A stretch of DNA of 64,000 nucleotides from the NCBI RefSeq assembly GCF_020511115.1, contig NZ_JAJAVH010000001.1, positions 620,001-684,000 on the forward strand. The letters run 5' to 3'. Shown here one piece after another: positions 17,126 through 24,912 of this stretch. The notes below the pieces were generated by a model. That model saw only the letters and a list, made by a program, of their open reading frames with translations. It was not told the origin of the DNA and ran no database searches. The DNA is from Luteimonas panaciterrae. Its GTDB lineage: Bacteria > Pseudomonadota > Gammaproteobacteria > Xanthomonadales > Xanthomonadaceae. The position numbers and the translations under genes are program-made. Numbering within the stretch: position 1 is the stretch's first letter; every line of letters starts with the position of its first letter.

Positions 17126-18085
17126 CTAGACGCCCCAAAGCGCTCGCGCTTCTTCCGCGATCACTTCCGGCCTCTCCTCTGGCCAGAACAGCTTCCCCCC
17201 CTCGACAAGCCGAATGCCACGGGATTCGGGCAGGGTTTCGTCGAGCCACGTGGCCCACACGACCGGGAAAAGCGGATCCGCCGTGCCCCACACCATGCGT
17301 GTCGGGACGTTCAACCGACGAAGGGCCGGCTCGATCGCAATCAGAGGATTCGGTTCATGTGCGGACAGGTAACGATTGAGCTGCGACTTGCGCAGCGGCG
17401 ACGCGACGAGCGGTCTGAAATAGTATTCAATCACGTCATCCGTGACGTTCGCCGGATTCATGTAGGCCGAGCCGATGATGCCCTTCTCGGAGCGTGCGTA
17501 GACACGGTCATCCAAATGCCGCTGTATCTTTTGATCATAAGTGCCGGCCTTGGCGGCATTGATCGAGTTGCGCATTTGCGCGGGCGGGCTGTTTTCGTGC
17601 ACGTCGCAGTTTGTCAAAAGCATCGTGCGGACACGATTCGGATGCTGTGCCGCGAATAGCTGTGCGATCGTGCCGCCGCTGTCATTGGCGACGAGATCGA
17701 CGGATGGAATCGCGAGGCTGTCGAGAAACGCCACCAGCATGTCGGCTTGTGCTTGCGGGGAAAGGGCCTGCTGTTCGGAAACTTCCGTATAGCCAAGCCC
17801 CATCAAGTCCGGTGCGAGACATCGCCGATAGGGCGAGAGGTGTTCAAGCGATCCACGCCATTGCAACCCGTTCAACGGGAAGCCGTGCAGGAACAACGCC
17901 GCCGGTCCCATCCCTCGTTCCACAGACGCGATGCGTCCGAAAGGCGTCTCGACAAAGCGGCGAAGTGCGGTGAATGCCGTCGTATCCAGGGCCGCATTTC
18001 CCTTGCTCGGTATGACACGACAAGCGGGGAGGACGGCGGCGCCGGCAATCGTCGCGCACGTCCCGAGAAAGTTTCGTCGGTTCAT
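17126..18085 (-). CDS. Tat-exported alpha/beta-fold hydrolase
   Basis: 319 aa. The N-terminus MNRRNFLGTCATIAGAAVLPA is a twin-arginine-type signal ending near a Cys. The mature part is an alpha/beta hydrolase: the oxyanion HGFP motif (LFLHGFPLNG), then the nucleophile elbow LVANDSGGTIAQ, an acid in VWGTADPLFP and a late catalytic His that is not obvious. The elbow can be read as Asp (haloalkane-dehalogenase/epoxide-hydrolase style) or as Ser of a degenerate GxSxG. The start at 18085 is set by the signal peptide, although the frame stays open much further upstream. Substrate unknown. Confidence 0.82.
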   Translation of the reverse strand: MNRRNFLGTCATIAGAAVLPACRVIPSKGNAALDTTAFTALRRFVETPFGRIASVERGMGPAALFLHGFPLNGLQWRGSLEHLSPYRRCLAPDLMGLGYTEVSEQQALSPQAQADMLVAFLDSLAIPSVDLVANDSGGTIAQLFAAQHPNRVRTMLLTNCDVHENSPPAQMRNSINAAKAGTYDQKIQRHLDDRVYARSEKGIIGSAYMNPANVTDDVIEYYFRPLVASPLRKSQLNRYLSAHEPNPLIAIEPALRRLNVPTRMVWGTADPLFPVVWATWLDETLPESRGIRLVEGGKLFWPEERPEVIAEEARALWGV

Positions 18086-18632
18086 TGGGGCTAGTCGCTG
18101 GATGGTGGCCGCACTGATGCCGCGATCTTGTGGCGCATGCAAGGCATTTGGGGTGAACGACCAAAATTTGGGCGCGAGTGTCGGCTGGTCAGTGGATCGA
18201 ACGAGCTGAATAAGCCGGCCCTGGGGTTCTGGGACTGCGTGATAGTGATTGCAGAATCCGATACATGCCCTCCATGTCCCATGGACATGGATCAGGCCAT
18301 GCGCAGATGCCGGAGGGCCCCGCGTCTGTCCATTTGCAAGTCTCGGACGACCGTCTTGCCGTCTCCAGCATGACACTGCAACTTCGATGCCGAGACCGCC
18401 GGATAACAAGAAAGTGGTCTGGATGCATGGCTCTCACGCTGCAAGCGCGCATTACGTCACGCATCCGCACAAAGGAGTGAGACGCCTCGTAACCGCTGGA
18501 AAGTAGCGCGATATCCACACTGTCTCGATCTGTCGAATGTCGTCACACGTATCGTGCAACATGCGCGAAAGGCTTCACACCGCATGTAGCACCGCGATGC
18601 GATGTTCGCGCCTCCCACGAGGAGAGGACATC
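18086..18632. other. 547-bp divergent intergenic region with a near-palindrome
   Basis: No credible gene; the short frames here lack ribosome sites and protein-like composition. The region separates the divergent hydrolase and GH16 genes. It contains TCCATGTCC (18271-18279) and GGACATGGA (18283-18291), perfect 9-bp inverted arms around CAT, a good operator-like site. Otherwise I see nothing recognisable. Confidence 0.5.
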
Positions 18633-20054
18633 ATGAAGCGACTAGTGAGAGGCATGGTTTTTCTCATGGCTTCCGTGTTTGCCAGCGGAGCCTGGGCGCA
18701 GAACTGGCAACTGGTGTGGAGCGACGAATTCAATGGATCGATCGGATCGGACTGGGTATTCGAGACCGGCAACGGTGCGAGTGGTTGGGGTAACAACGAA
18801 TTGGAGTACTACCGGCGCGAGAATGCCGGCATAGAGAACAATGCTTTGGTCATCACCGCGAAGCGCGAGGATTTCGGCGGGTTCCGCTACACGTCAGCGC
18901 GGATGAAGACGCAAGGTATTCGCAACTTCAGGTACGGCCGCATCGAGGCGCGGATGCGGCTGCCTTCGTTCATGGGCGCATGGCCAGCGTTCTGGATGCT
19001 GGGCGCCAATCTGCCGCAATTGGGTTGGCCCGATTCCGGCGAGATCGACGTGATGGAGCACGTCAACAATGAGGATCGCACCTACGGCACCATCCACTGG
19101 CGCGATCACAACGGCAACTACGCGCAGTACGGCGGTAACACCGGGATCGGTGTCGCCGACTGGCACGTATACGCCGTGGAATGGGATGCGAACGCGATCC
19201 GTTGGTACGTCGATGGCAACAAGTTCCACGAGGCTAATATCCAGAACGGCATCAACGGCACCGAGGAATTCCATCGTGACTTCTTCCTGCTGCTGAACTT
19301 CGCCATCGGCGGCAACTGGCCGGGCTTCAACGTCGACGAGAGCCAGCTGCCGGCCAAGATGTACGTGGACTACGTGCGCGTATACACCGCGAGCGGTGGC
19401 GCGACCGGCGTTGCCAGTGCATATCAGGATTGCAACTACGGCGGCTACAGCGTGGCGTTGCCCGAGGGCAGCTATACGCTGTCGCAGTTGCAGGCGCGGG
19501 GCGTGCGGAACGACGATCTGTCGTCGCTGCGCGTGAACGCTGGCTATCAGGTCACGCTGTACCAGGACGACAACTTCACCGGCCCCAGTGTCACCAAGAC
19601 CGCCGACACCGCATGCCTGGTCGGCGATGGTTTCAACGATCGCGCCACCTCGCTTGTGGTCGCGCGCGTCAGCCAGCCGTGGTCGCTTACGCTGCAGGCG
19701 GAGAGCTTCAGCGCGCAGAGCGGCGTGCAGGTGGAGGCTTGCTCGGAAGGTGGTTCCAACGTCGGCTGGATCGAGACCGCCGACTGGATGGCGTACAACG
19801 GCATCGCTTTCCCCGCCAGCGGCAACTATCGGATCGAGTACCGCGTGGCGAGTCCAAGCGGCGGCACACTATCGCTCGACCTCAACGCCGGCGGCATCCT
19901 GCTGGGCCAAGTACAGGTGCCAGCGACCGGCGGCTGGCAGAACTGGGCCACGGTGTCGCACACGGTCACCGTCGCCGCGGGCACCTACAACCTCGGCCTC
20001 TACGCGCAGCAGGGCGGGTGGAACATCAACTGGATTCGCATCACGCGACTTTGA
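18633..20054 (+). CDS. Secreted GH16 endo-beta-glucanase with crystallin-like and CBM6 modules
   Basis: 473 aa. The Sec signal peptide ends ASGAWA (about residue 23). The GH16 catalytic domain (about 25-250) has the nucleophile/acid motif GEIDVMEH (ExDxxE) typical of laminarinases. A beta/gamma-crystallin-like module (about 258-345) contains AYQDCNYGGYSVALPEG and VTLYQDDNFTGPSV. The C-terminal part (about 350-473) resembles CBM6 (LQAESFSAQSGVQVE, WNINWIRI). It likely degrades beta-1,3- or mixed-linked glucans outside the cell. The ATG at 18633 has GGAGAGG about 5 nt upstream; the longer in-frame extension lacks a site. Confidence 0.92.
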   Translation: MKRLVRGMVFLMASVFASGAWAQNWQLVWSDEFNGSIGSDWVFETGNGASGWGNNELEYYRRENAGIENNALVITAKREDFGGFRYTSARMKTQGIRNFRYGRIEARMRLPSFMGAWPAFWMLGANLPQLGWPDSGEIDVMEHVNNEDRTYGTIHWRDHNGNYAQYGGNTGIGVADWHVYAVEWDANAIRWYVDGNKFHEANIQNGINGTEEFHRDFFLLLNFAIGGNWPGFNVDESQLPAKMYVDYVRVYTASGGATGVASAYQDCNYGGYSVALPEGSYTLSQLQARGVRNDDLSSLRVNAGYQVTLYQDDNFTGPSVTKTADTACLVGDGFNDRATSLVVARVSQPWSLTLQAESFSAQSGVQVEACSEGGSNVGWIETADWMAYNGIAFPASGNYRIEYRVASPSGGTLSLDLNAGGILLGQVQVPATGGWQNWATVSHTVTVAAGTYNLGLYAQQGGWNINWIRITRL

Positions 20055-20425
20055 GCAATGCCCGTGAAGAGCGGGCGCCGCTGCGAGGTGGCACCCGCCG
20101 ATCTGTTAGATGAAGGGTCGTGCCTGCCGGCGCGGCCCAAAATTTTGTTTGGCGAGGGCGGATCATGCCGCAAAGGCGATCGGGGGTGTTTCGGGGTGCG
20201 GTCGCGTTTCATAAGCGGCTGGGCACACGACGGTGATCGAAGCTGGAGGGGAGAGGCCGGGGTGCCGAAGTTCTCGCCGTTGCCGGCCCTTACCTGAAAG
20301 CGATTGGCTGCCCGACGGAGTGGCCGAAATTCCGTAATGCCAGGCCGGATAGGGCCAATGACCGTTCGTCGGGCGGCCGCTCAAGCCAGTTGAAAGGATT
20401 TCAGGAAAGATTTACAGTTCATTTC
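20055..20425. other. 371-bp intergenic region before the psp-like operon
   Basis: No gene seen. An imperfect hairpin, GCGGGCGCC (20071-20079) with GGCACCCGC (20090-20098, one mismatch), may terminate the GH16 transcript. I found no clear sigma54 -24/-12 pair (the promoter class used by classical pspA operons) ahead of the yjfI start. The operon promoter should lie in this region but is not obvious. Confidence 0.45.
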
Positions 20426-21064
20426 ATGAAAGCGCCCCGCCCGAGGTCGTCGACCGAGTACGTCCGCGAATTCCGCGAGCGCATGCGCCGCGAGGGGTAC
20501 GTCAAGAAGGATGTCTGGATCCTCCCGCAGCACGCTCCGGCCCTGGCCATGGTCGAGCGCCGTCTGCGTCAGCCCGGAGGCATGGGGGCTGGTCACGCCG
20601 AGGGCGGGGGCTTCCCGGCCTGGACGACGCGCTCGCTGCATGCCGCCCTGGCCGACACCGCGCCGGTGCGGGCGGGCGAGGTGGTGCTGGAACTGTTGGA
20701 AGGCGTCGAGCCCAGCCTGCATCTGGTGATGCGTGAGTACGGCGATCTGCCGATCTTCATCGCGGTGAGCGGTGAGCAGATCAGCGTCGAGTCGCTGATG
20801 TGGCCGGTGGAGGACGTGGCGGACCCGGCCGCGTTCAACGCGCACGTCCTGCGCACGCACAAGGTGTTGCCGCTGTCGACGATGGGTGTGGAGATCATCG
20901 GCGGCGTCGCCTGCTACATCATGTCCGGCGCACTGGATACGCGCTCCAGTCTCGACAACGTGTTGTTCGAGATCGAGACGCTGGCCGAGAACGTTCTCGG
21001 CGCGGCCGAAGCCTATACGCCTTTCCTGCGGCCGGAAGTCTTTGCCGTGGAGGCCGCGGCATGA
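20426..21064 (+). CDS. YjfI-like DUF2170 family protein
   Basis: 212 aa cytoplasmic protein resembling YjfI (DUF2170), which in other bacteria is encoded beside PspA/IM30 homologues. A basic N-terminus (STEYVREFRERMRREGY) precedes a mixed alpha/beta domain with MREYGDLPIFIAVSGEQI and a hydrophobic strand VEIIGGVACYIMSG. The start is uncertain: ATG 20426 is used, while a TTG at 20390 would add 12 residues; neither has an ideal ribosome site. Its stop overlaps the pspA-like ATG by 4 nt. It is the first gene of a nine-gene operon. Confidence 0.8.
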   Translation: MKAPRPRSSTEYVREFRERMRREGYVKKDVWILPQHAPALAMVERRLRQPGGMGAGHAEGGGFPAWTTRSLHAALADTAPVRAGEVVLELLEGVEPSLHLVMREYGDLPIFIAVSGEQISVESLMWPVEDVADPAAFNAHVLRTHKVLPLSTMGVEIIGGVACYIMSGALDTRSSLDNVLFEIETLAENVLGAAEAYTPFLRPEVFAVEAAA

Positions 21065-21795
21065 ATGCGTTGACTCGCATCTTCGGGCGTGTGCGCGAGC
21101 AGCTGGCCGAACTTGGCGAATCGATCGCCGGTAGCCAGGCTCAACGCGAGCTCGACGAGGAAATCCGCGGAATGGACGAGCGCCTGCGCGAGTGGCGCGC
21201 GAGCCTCGCCGCGTTCCAGGCCAACCGTTTCACCACGCAGGAACGCATCGAGGCGGCGGAAGCGGCGATCGCGCAGCGCGAGGCGCAGGCGCTGGCCAGT
21301 CTGCAGGCCGGAAAACACGAGCTGGCGCGCGAAGTGGCGACGGCGATTGTGCAACTCGAGGAGCGGCGCGACGATGAAATCGCGGCGCTGTCCTGCATCG
21401 ACGAGCACATCGCGCAAATGAGGCATCTCATCGGACAGGGCGAGAACGGTCTGCGCCGGTTGCAACAACAACTGGATGCGCTGCGCGCCGCCGAGACCGT
21501 GCAGCGGGCGCAGGAGAGCGTCGTCGGGCGTCAACCCGGTGTCGCGCGCCCGCAGACGGCGATCGAATCGCTGCTACGCGCGCGCCGGCGCGCGCCCGCG
21601 CCGGAGATGTCCGCTGATGGGTTCGCGGCGGTGGATGATCCCGAATTGGATGCGCGGCTCGCGGCGGAAGGCATCGATGGCCGCGATGCGCGCATCCAAT
21701 TCGTGCTCGACCGCGTCGGTCAGCGCCTGATCGAAACCTCGCGTCCGGGTGGACGCCGTGCCAAGCCGCGTGCAACTCCGGGGAATTCTCGATGA
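21061..21795 (+). CDS. PspA/IM30 family protein (YjfJ-like)
   Basis: 244 aa, nearly all helical coiled coil (residues 1-170). It begins MNALTRIFGRVREQLAELGE, an amphipathic membrane-binding helix like PspA helix 0. The rest is the long charged hairpin of the ESCRT-III-like PspA/IM30/Vipp1 family, which assembles on damaged inner membrane. A Pro/Arg-rich C-terminal extension (about 175-244) is unlike classical PspA. Start and stop both overlap neighbours by 4 nt (ATGA), showing tight coupling with the YjfI-like and YqiJ-like genes. No pspF, pspB or pspC is present nearby, so its control must differ. Confidence 0.85.
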   Translation: MNALTRIFGRVREQLAELGESIAGSQAQRELDEEIRGMDERLREWRASLAAFQANRFTTQERIEAAEAAIAQREAQALASLQAGKHELAREVATAIVQLEERRDDEIAALSCIDEHIAQMRHLIGQGENGLRRLQQQLDALRAAETVQRAQESVVGRQPGVARPQTAIESLLRARRRAPAPEMSADGFAAVDDPELDARLAAEGIDGRDARIQFVLDRVGQRLIETSRPGGRRAKPRATPGNSR

Positions 21796-22424
21796 TCGCT
21801 TTCCTGCAAACCGTGCTGACGTTTCCCACGCTGATCTACAGCATCCTGCTGACGGTGTGTGTCCTGTACTGGCTGTTGGCGGCCACCGGGCTGGTCGACC
21901 TCGACGGACCTGATCACGTGTTCGGCGGCGATGGCGACGGTGATCTGGGGGCCGTCGCGGCGATCGTGTCGAAGCTGGGATTGTCGGGCGTTCCGGTGAT
22001 GATCGTGCTGACGGTGCTGAGCTTCTGTGGCTGGCTTGGCACGTACTTCGTGCAACTGCTCCTGCTGCAGCATCTGCCGGCCGGCTTGCGCATTCCGATC
22101 GGTATCGCTGTCGCGGTGGGGATGCTGATTCCGGGTGTGATCGTGACCTCGCTGCTGTTGCGTCCGCTCAGCCGGGTGCTGTTGCGACTGCGTCCGCCGC
22201 AAGAGCCTTCGATCCTGGGACGTACCGCGATCGTCAGTACGCCGTCGGTCGATGCCGGCTACGGGCAGGCGACGGTGGATGACGGTGGCGCCGGACTAGT
22301 GCTGCAGATCCGATGCCAGGATGCCGGTCGTTTCAAACGGGGAGATCGCGTGGTGCTGATCGAGTATCTCGACAAGCAGCACGCGTATCGGGTGATTTCC
22401 GAAGAGCAGTTCCAAAGTCTGTAA
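21792..22424 (+). CDS. YqiJ-like membrane protein with C-terminal OB-fold domain
   Basis: 210 aa. Hydrophobic helices lie at about 12-32, 68-92 and 101-122, and the second half (about 135-210) is a soluble beta domain, the NfeD/YqiJ OB-fold type (ILGRTAIVSTPSV, FKRGDRVVLIEYLD). YqiJ/NfeD proteins are membrane partners of flotillins, and the next gene here is a YqiK-type flotillin, 57 bp downstream. This supports a membrane-microdomain function. It overlaps pspA by 4 nt. Confidence 0.85.
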   Translation: MIAFLQTVLTFPTLIYSILLTVCVLYWLLAATGLVDLDGPDHVFGGDGDGDLGAVAAIVSKLGLSGVPVMIVLTVLSFCGWLGTYFVQLLLLQHLPAGLRIPIGIAVAVGMLIPGVIVTSLLLRPLSRVLLRLRPPQEPSILGRTAIVSTPSVDAGYGQATVDDGGAGLVLQIRCQDAGRFKRGDRVVLIEYLDKQHAYRVISEEQFQSL

Positions 22425-22481
22425 CTGTATTTGCTGATGAGTTCCAACCCTACAACGTAGGATCACTAAGGAGAGGTTGAA

Positions 22482-24482
22482 ATGAGTTTGTCCATGGTCC
22501 TCCCGCTCTTGATTGGAGTGGGCGTCGTGCTGGCCGTGATGCTGGGCTTGTTCGGTCTGTTCAAGGCCTTCTATATCAAGGTCGACCAAGGCACCGCCCT
22601 GATCGTCAACGACATGAGTTCCACGCCGAAGGTGCGTTTCACCGGCGGGTTGATCATTCCGGTGCTGTATCGCGCGGAGCACATGCGCATCAGCCTGATC
22701 ACCCTGCAGGTGGATCGTCGCGGCAAGGAAGGACTGATCTGTCGCGACAACATGCGCGCGGACATCACCGTCGCCTTCTACCTGCGCGTGAACGAGACGC
22801 AGGCCGACGTGCTGCGCGTGGCCAAGGCCATCGGCGCCGATCGTGCTTCCGACAAGAACGCCGTCGACGAGCTGTTCAACGCCAAGTTCTCCGAGGCACT
22901 GAAGACGGTCGGCAAGAAATTCGAGTTCACCGAATTGTTCGAAAAGCGCCAGGAGTTCCGTGACGAGATCATCAAGGTCATCGGCAACGATCTCAACGGC
23001 TATGCGCTCGAGGACGTGGCGATCGATTATCTGGAGCAGACGCCGAAGAACCTGCTCGATCCGAGCAACATCCTCGACGCCGAAGGCATCCGCAAGATCA
23101 CCGAGTTGACCGCCACGCAGAACGTGGTGACCAACGAGCTCGAGCAGAACGAGAAGCTGGCGATCACCAAGAAGAACGTCGAGGCGCGCGAGGCCACGCT
23201 GGCGCTGGAGCGCCAACAGGCAGAGGCCGAGGCGCGTCAGCAGCGCGAGGTGGACACCATCCGTGCCCGCGAGGAGGCCGAGACCGCACGCGTGCGCGAG
23301 GAACAGCGCTTGATCGCCGAGCAGGCACGTCTCGCGGCCGAGGAGCAGATCCAGATCCGCGACCAGAATCGTCAGCGTGAAGTGGAAGTCGCTGAGCAGA
23401 ACCGTCAGCGCGCCGTCGCCATCGAGGCCGAGCGCGTGGCGCGCGCGCGTCAGCTGGAAGAGGTCACCACCGACCGCGAGGTGCAGCTGCAGGGCGTGGA
23501 GCGCGACAAGGTGGTCGAGACCGGCAAGATGGACGTGGCCAACATCACCCGCGAGCGCATCGCCATCGACAAGACCGTGGCGCAGGAAGAGGAGCGCATC
23601 AAGGAAGTGCGCACCGTCTCGCAGGCCGAGCGCGAGCGTCAGGCCAAGGTGATCGCGGCCGAAGCCGCGGCGCAGGAAGATCTGGTGCGCACCGTCAAGG
23701 AAGCGGAAGCCGCGGAAACGGCGGCCAAGTACCGCGCGGTCGAACTCACCACGCTGGCGCAAGCCGAAATGGACGCGGCCGCCAAGCAGGCCGACGCCAA
23801 GAAGCTGCTGGCCGAAGGCGTGAAGGCGGAAACCGCCGCGCCCGGTCTGGCCGAGGCGCAGGTGCGCGAGGCGACCGCGAGCGCGATCGAGAAGGTCGGT
23901 GTCGCCGAGGCGCGCGTGATCGAGGCCAAGGCCGAGGCCAACTACAAGCAGGGCAGCAGCGAGGCGCGTGTGCTGGCGGAGAATCTCACCGCCAAGGCCG
24001 AGGGCGAGGAGAAGATGGGGCGCGCGAAGGCCTCCGCGGTGGAATCGGTGGGTGTCGCCGAAGCCAACGTGACGGTGAAGAAGCTCACCGCCGAGGCGGA
24101 AGGCTTGACCGCGAAGTTCGGCGCGATCGATTCGCTGAGCGACAACGCGCGCGGCCACGAAGAGTTCCGCATGACGCTCGAGACGCATCTGGAGCAGGCG
24201 ATGGCGGCGATCCAGGCCGGTCGCGAAGTGTCGAAGGAGAACGCGGAAGTGATCGCCACGGCGCTGCGCAACGCCAATATCGATCTGGTGGGCGGCGACG
24301 GCGGCTTGTTCGAAAGCTTCTCCAAGGCGTTGTCGCTGGGCAAGGCGGTGGAAGGCTTCGTCGGCAAGAGCCCGATCGCGCAGGACTTGCTGGAACGCTT
24401 CCTCCGCGTGCCCAAGCCGGAACCGCGCGAGCCGCAGGCATTGGTCGGGCGCGACGCGCCGGAACTGGGCGAGCACGCCTGA
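22482..24482 (+). CDS. Flotillin-family (SPFH/Band 7) protein, YqiK-like
   Basis: 666 aa. One N-terminal transmembrane helix (about 5-30) is followed by the SPFH/Band 7 domain (about 35-220, IKVDQGTALIVNDM). A very long Glu/Ala/Arg-rich coiled coil spans about 230-560, and the C-terminal tail ends in a hydrophobic-acidic region. Flotillins oligomerise into membrane microdomains that organise signalling and stress proteins. The ribosome site AGGAGAGG is 6 nt before the ATG. It is one of the more strongly identified members of the operon and would act beside YqiJ and PspA at the inner membrane. Confidence 0.93.
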   Translation: MSLSMVLPLLIGVGVVLAVMLGLFGLFKAFYIKVDQGTALIVNDMSSTPKVRFTGGLIIPVLYRAEHMRISLITLQVDRRGKEGLICRDNMRADITVAFYLRVNETQADVLRVAKAIGADRASDKNAVDELFNAKFSEALKTVGKKFEFTELFEKRQEFRDEIIKVIGNDLNGYALEDVAIDYLEQTPKNLLDPSNILDAEGIRKITELTATQNVVTNELEQNEKLAITKKNVEAREATLALERQQAEAEARQQREVDTIRAREEAETARVREEQRLIAEQARLAAEEQIQIRDQNRQREVEVAEQNRQRAVAIEAERVARARQLEEVTTDREVQLQGVERDKVVETGKMDVANITRERIAIDKTVAQEEERIKEVRTVSQAERERQAKVIAAEAAAQEDLVRTVKEAEAAETAAKYRAVELTTLAQAEMDAAAKQADAKKLLAEGVKAETAAPGLAEAQVREATASAIEKVGVAEARVIEAKAEANYKQGSSEARVLAENLTAKAEGEEKMGRAKASAVESVGVAEANVTVKKLTAEAEGLTAKFGAIDSLSDNARGHEEFRMTLETHLEQAMAAIQAGREVSKENAEVIATALRNANIDLVGGDGGLFESFSKALSLGKAVEGFVGKSPIAQDLLERFLRVPKPEPREPQALVGRDAPELGEHA

Positions 24483-24493
24483 AACCTTGAGGA

Positions 24494-24525
24494 GCTGACC
24501 CGCGGCATTGCGGCCGCGGGTCAGC
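24494..24525. promoter_or_regulatory. Perfect 13-bp intra-operon hairpin after the flotillin gene
   Basis: GCTGACCCGCGGC (24494-24506) and GCCGCGGGTCAGC (24513-24525) are perfectly complementary around ATTGCG. It lies 11 bp after the flotillin stop, within the 95-bp gap to the TerB-like gene, with no T-run. It may partly terminate transcription or protect the upstream mRNA, setting different levels for the two operon halves. Confidence 0.65.
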
Positions 24526-24577
24526 GTCCCTTGGCGCTTCAGGTCTCTTCTTCCGTTATCGATCGAGAGTTCAAGAC

Positions 24578-24844
24578 ATGAGCAAAGAGAACCGAGATTT
24601 CCTGGAAATGGCTTTCCGCTCGATCCATTGTTTCAGCGACGACGGCCGTCTGGATGCGGCCGAACTCGGCAAGATCCTCGCCATCGCAGAGCAGGATGGC
24701 GAGGTCGACGCCAACGAGTTGCGCGTGCTGGGCAATATCATCGCGCGCATCCAGCCGCATGAGATCGACGCGGCGATGCAGGCGCAGTTGGCCGACATCA
24801 GCCGCAAGTTCGGCATCCAGGCGCCAGGAACGACCAAGGCCTGA
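24578..24844 (+). CDS. TerB-like small helical protein
   Basis: 88 aa all-helical protein. The segment IAEQDGEVDANELRVL (about 31-46) matches the acidic, metal-binding-like motif of TerB/tellurite-resistance proteins (aaaDGeidxxE). TerB domains bind divalent cations and recur in stress and phage-resistance gene clusters together with TelA and ATPases, as here. The ATG at 24578 has GAG about 10 nt upstream. It sits between flotillin and the giant ATPase (68 bp ahead of it). Assignment is by motif and context. Confidence 0.7.
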   Translation: MSKENRDFLEMAFRSIHCFSDDGRLDAAELGKILAIAEQDGEVDANELRVLGNIIARIQPHEIDAAMQAQLADISRKFGIQAPGTTKA

Positions 24845-24912
24845 TCCCGTCGTTCCGGATTGATTTTTTCGCAGTCGCTCATTAACCGCCCAGGATCGGG
24901 CGAGGTATCACG

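Noticed and set aside
17126..18409. Longer 427-residue version of the alpha/beta hydrolase
   Set aside because: The twin-arginine signal begins at the ATG at 18085. The upstream extension has no domain and no ribosome site.
20055..20425. Possible sigma54 promoter for the pspA-like operon
   Set aside because: GG and GC pairs at about the right spacing exist, but none fits TGGCAC-N5-TTGC well, and no PspF gene is nearby.
22296..24476. 726-codon open frame antisense to the flotillin gene
   Set aside because: His/Leu/Arg-biased translation, no start context and full overlap with a clear flotillin. It is a mirror frame of the Glu/Ala coiled coil.
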